A stretch of DNA of 64,000 nucleotides. Origin: Acinetobacter sp. XH1741 (GTDB lineage Bacteria; Pseudomonadota; Gammaproteobacteria; Pseudomonadales; Moraxellaceae). Below are positions 61,380 through 64,000 of this stretch, in pieces (within the stretch, counting starts at the first letter, position 1; each line of letters opens with the position of its first letter). The stretch lies in contig NZ_CP157428.1 in assembly GCF_041021895.1 (NCBI RefSeq), positions 1,922,001-1,986,000 of the forward strand, written 5' to 3'. The notes beneath the pieces were generated by a model. That model saw only the letters and a program-made list of their open reading frames with translations, was not told where the DNA came from and did not search any database. A program made the position numbers and the translations under genes.

Positions 61380-62095
61380 TAATGCCAATCAGTTAGTTTG
61401 ATTTGTTGCGTATGTGAAGAGGGATCAAGTTCTAAAATTTGTGCATGATCTTCTTTCCAATCACCTAGCACAATCCGTTGTTTGTATTGTACTTCATGAA
61501 TAGCTGGACGGTGAGTATGGCCATGAATAAGTATGTCGACATCTTTTATGGCAGAGAGAACGGCTTGTCCATTCACATCCATAATCTCATAACTTTTTTG
61601 TTGCTTGTCCGAGTGACTTTTTTTACGAAAACCATTGACCAGTTTTGTGCGAAAACTTAAGGGTGTTCGACGTAAAAAGGCAACTAAAAGGGGATTACGA
61701 ATAATTTTTCTAAATCTTTGATAGGAAATATCATCAGTACATAACGCATCGCCATGTTCTAGACGATATTGGTGGCCCGCGATATTAAGATAATAAATAT
61801 CTGGAAGTAATACACCATTAAATTTATTAAGGAAAACCTGATTTAAAGCAAAGTCACGATTACCGACTTGAAAGTAAACTCGATTACCTTTTTGATTAAA
61901 GGTTTTTAAAGCTTCAACAATTTCATCGAGCCATGGTGCTGAATAATCATCACCAATCCAGGCGTTAAACCAATCACCTAAAATAAAGAGCTGTGTTTGC
62001 TTATTTTGATAATGTACCAACAAATCTAAAAACCCTCGAACGAGTCGAGGGTGTTCAGGTGACAAGTGTAAATCTGAAATAAACAGATAGGTCAC
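61376..62095 (-). CDS. lpxH: LpxH, UDP-2,3-diacylglucosamine diphosphatase
   Basis: This 239-residue metallophosphoesterase hydrolyses UDP-2,3-diacylglucosamine to lipid X in lipid A synthesis, as a peripheral inner-membrane enzyme. Metal-binding motifs are in order: FISDLHLSPEHPRL at the N-terminus, GDWFNAWIGDD near residue 41, VGNRDFAL near 78, LEHGDALCTDD near 112 and IHGHTHRPAIH near 192. The start is GTG, with AGGA 7 bp upstream. It is 15 bp downstream of ppiB and likely in one operon with it. Confidence 0.96.
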   Translation of the reverse strand: MTYLFISDLHLSPEHPRLVRGFLDLLVHYQNKQTQLFILGDWFNAWIGDDYSAPWLDEIVEALKTFNQKGNRVYFQVGNRDFALNQVFLNKFNGVLLPDIYYLNIAGHQYRLEHGDALCTDDISYQRFRKIIRNPLLVAFLRRTPLSFRTKLVNGFRKKSHSDKQQKSYEIMDVNGQAVLSAIKDVDILIHGHTHRPAIHEVQYKQRIVLGDWKEDHAQILELDPSSHTQQIKLTDWHY

Positions 62096-62110
62096 AGCGT
62101 AATCCTAAAA

Positions 62111-62620
62111 TTATTCAGAAATAATTTTAGCAGATTCGATCACAACGTTTTCTAAAGGAACGTCAGCGTGATAACCACGGTTACCTGTACGAACACCTTT
62201 AATTGCTTCTACTACGTCCATACCTTCAACAACTTTACCGAATACAGCATAACCCCAACCTTGTGCAGTTTTAGAAGTATGGTTCAAGAAAGAGTTGTTT
62301 TTTACGTTAATGAAGAATTGCGCAGAAGCAGAATGAGGCGCTTGAGTACGTGCCATAGCAATCGTACCAACATCATTGCTTAAACCATTGTCAGCTTCGT
62401 TTTCAATCGCATCGCGAGTTGCTTTTTCTTTGAAGTTTTCATCCATCCCGCCACCTTGGATCATGAAACCATCAATGACACGGTGGAAAATAACGCCGTC
62501 ATAAAAACCGTCACGTACGTATTCTAAAAAGTTTGCTACTGTTTTTGGTGCTTTTTCAGTATTTAGTTCAAGAACAATACGACCTTTATTGGTGTTTAAT
62601 TCGACTTGAGGAAAACTCAT
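62111..62620 (-). CDS. ppiB: PpiB, cyclophilin-type peptidyl-prolyl isomerase
   Basis: This 169-residue cytoplasmic cyclophilin (no signal peptide) speeds proline isomerisation. Active-site motifs are [13 protein letters not shown] at about residues 45-57 (with the catalytic arginine), [12 protein letters not shown] near 98, and [15 protein letters not shown] near 122. AGGAG lies about 9 bp before the ATG. It precedes lpxH by 15 bp on the same strand and is divergent from glnS. Confidence 0.96.
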   Translation of the reverse strand: MSFPQVELNTNKGRIVLELNTEKAPKTVANFLEYVRDGFYDGVIFHRVIDGFMIQGGGMDENFKEKATRDAIENEADNGLSNDVGTIAMARTQAPHSASAQFFINVKNNSFLNHTSKTAQGWGYAVFGKVVEGMDVVEAIKGVRTGNRGYHADVPLENVVIESAKIISE

Positions 62621-62787
62621 TACATTAATCTCCTAAACATGGGCTTATGACCATGGGTTTTTGGTTGAGAGAAGCATAAGCAAACTGTAAACTACAAGGC
62701 AAGTAAAAAACGTTAAAATCTTTGTGAAAAATGAAGATAGCGTTTATTTTTTCGAAATTTTATCTACAAAGAAGTGATTGATACACT

Positions 62788-64000
62788 ATGAAGCCTAATG
62801 ATGTTGTCTCGAACCTGCCAAACAACCCGACACCGAATACTCATGCCTCTGTCGATTCTACGCAGCAAGAACAACAGGCTGGATTAGATTTTGTTCGCCA
62901 AGTCATTACTGAAGATTTGGCTACGGGACGTGCAAAACAAATCGTAACGCGTTTTCCGCCAGAACCAAATGGTTATTTACATATTGGCCACGTAAAAGCA
63001 ATCTGCCTAAACTTTGGTGTTGCAGAAGAGTTTGATGGACTTTGTAACTTGCGTTTTGACGATACAAACCCAGATGCAGAAGAACAAGAATATGTTGATG
63101 GTATTGCCAATGACGTGAAATGGCTTGGTTTTAACTGGAACGGCGAACCACGTTATGCGTCTGGTTATTTCGATCAACTTTATGCATGGGCAATTCAGTT
63201 GATTGAACAAGGTGATGCATATGTTGATTTGCAATCTCCTGAAGAAATTAGATTAAACCGCGGTAATTTTGTTGAGCCTGGTAAAAATTCTCCATATCGC
63301 GATGCTTCTGTAGAAGAGAACCTTGCTCGCTTTGAACAAATGCGTAGTGGTGAGCTAAAAGAGGGTGAAGCTGTTCTACGTGCCAAAATTGATATGGCAA
63401 GCCCGAATGTGCATATGCGTGATCCAATTTTGTATCGTGTTTTACATTCAGAGCATCACCAAACTGGTGATAAGTGGAAAATCTATCCAATGTATGACTA
63501 TGCTCATCCATTGTCTGATGCAATCGAAGGGATCACTCATTCACTTTGCACATTAGAGTTCCAAGATCACCGTCCGTTTTATGACTGGATTGTTGAAAAA
63601 GTTAAATCTAAAGCAGTTCCGCACCAATACGAATCTTCTCGTTTAAACGTAGACTACACGATTACCTCTAAACGTAAATTACGTAAGTTGGTTGAAGGTG
63701 GCTATGTTAATGGGTGGGATGACCCGCGTATGCCAACGGTTGTGGGTATGCGCCGTCGTGGTTTTACACCAGAAGGCTTACGTGATTTCTGTAAACGCGT
63801 AGGCGTATCTAAAACTGACGGTATTGTAGATGTTGCAATGCTTGAGTTCTGTATTCGCCAATCTTTGGAAAATACAGCTGCGCGTGGTATGGCCGTTTTA
63901 AGCCCGCTTAAAGTGACTTTAACTAACTTACCAGAAGATATGGATCTTACACATGCTCGTCATCCTAACGTGGATATGGGTGATCGTGTAATTCCTTTAA
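62788..64000 (+). CDS. glnS: Glutaminyl-tRNA synthetase (3' end outside window)
   Basis: The frame starts with ATG at 62788 and stays open to the right edge (about 404 codons). After a short non-conserved leader it has [15 protein letters not shown], the class I HIGH signature in [17 protein letters not shown] near residue 50, [33 protein letters not shown] (tRNA-binding region), and [11 protein letters not shown] as the KMSKS equivalent. The FDDTNP and [11 protein letters not shown] motifs separate GlnRS from GluRS. The last part (LKVTLTNLP) is the beginning of the anticodon-binding beta-barrel domain. Confidence 0.97.
   Translation, partial: MKPNDVVSNLPNNPTPNTHASVDSTQQEQQAGLDFVRQVITEDLATGRAKQIVTRFPPEPNGYLHIGHVKAICLNFGVAEEFDGLCNLRFDDTNPDAEEQEYVDGIANDVKWLGFNWNGEPRYASGYFDQLYAWAIQLIEQGDAYVDLQSPEEIRLNRGNFVEPGKNSPYRDASVEENLARFEQMRSGELKEGEAVLRAKIDMASPNVHMRDPILYRVLHSEHHQTGDKWKIYPMYDYAHPLSDAIEGITHSLCTLEFQDHRPFYDWIVEKVKSKAVPHQYESSRLNVDYTITSKRKLRKLVEGGYVNGWDDPRMPTVVGMRRRGFTPEGLRDFCKRVGVSKTDGIVDVAMLEFCIRQSLENTAARGMAVLSPLKVTLTNLPEDMDLTHARHPNVDMGDRVIPL

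Overview
The window is bacterial chromosome, very probably from the Acinetobacter calcoaceticus-baumannii complex. The evidence is an AT-rich base composition, a complete-looking pgaABCD operon, an Hfq with a long glycine-rich tail, UPF0756 and DUF2799 proteins typical of the genus, and Acinetobacter-like versions of AcnB, PrfA, GlnS and TamA/TamB. Species assignment is inference; no rRNA or tRNA gene was seen. Genes are densely packed on both strands, mostly housekeeping or genus-core. I saw no insertion sequence, prophage, integron or CRISPR array.

Layout. 1-5.7 kb: pgaABCD (poly-N-acetylglucosamine biofilm polysaccharide; pgaA cut by the left edge), ending at a strong terminator. 5.8-9.2 kb: a truncated flavin-monooxygenase-like protein, a luciferase-like flavin oxidoreductase with two operator-like inverted repeats upstream, and two tandem glycine-zipper paralogues. 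9.2-13 kb: prfA-prmC (release factor 1 and the enzyme that methylates its GGQ motif), then a sulfonate/taurine-type ABC permease and binding protein without an ATPase. 13.1-18.8 kb: an AraC-type regulator divergent from an acyl-CoA module (HSD10-like dehydrogenase, acyl-CoA dehydrogenase, acyl-CoA synthetase), then a flavin reductase. 18.9-21.9 kb: a MoeB/ThiF-like E1 enzyme, an ABC1 kinase, folB and a divergent folK-like gene. 22.1-29.9 kb: kdpABC-kdpDE, the high-affinity K+ pump and its two-component system, preceded by two KdpE-like direct-repeat pairs.

30-43.4 kb: a PuuA-like glutamine synthetase family enzyme, a DUF2799 lipoprotein, coq7 with an LplT-like transporter, tamA-tamB (outer-membrane translocation/assembly module) and an exported lactonase-fold protein. 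43.4-52.6 kb: a small lipoprotein, acnB, an unrecognised 144-residue protein, a voltage-gated K+ channel, an MFS exporter, another lipoprotein, metR with a perfect MetR box, and UPF0756. 52.3-59.3 kb: two pseudouridine synthases, a GNAT acetyltransferase, an orphan DinJ/RelB-type antitoxin, then the conserved tsaE-mutL-miaA-hfq run. 59.4-64 kb: an EamA transporter, nfsB-like nitroreductase, ppiB-lpxH and the first two thirds of glnS.

No clear new multigene system is visible. The best leads are regulatory or evolutionary: the paired operators at 7493-7549, the KdpE repeat pairs at 21867-21927, the folK-like protein lacking the canonical catalytic loop, the duplicated glycine-zipper genes with a matching upstream element, and the truncated FMO. 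Start sites were chosen from Shine-Dalgarno spacing, signal peptides and family N-termini; they are judgements, not experimental data.
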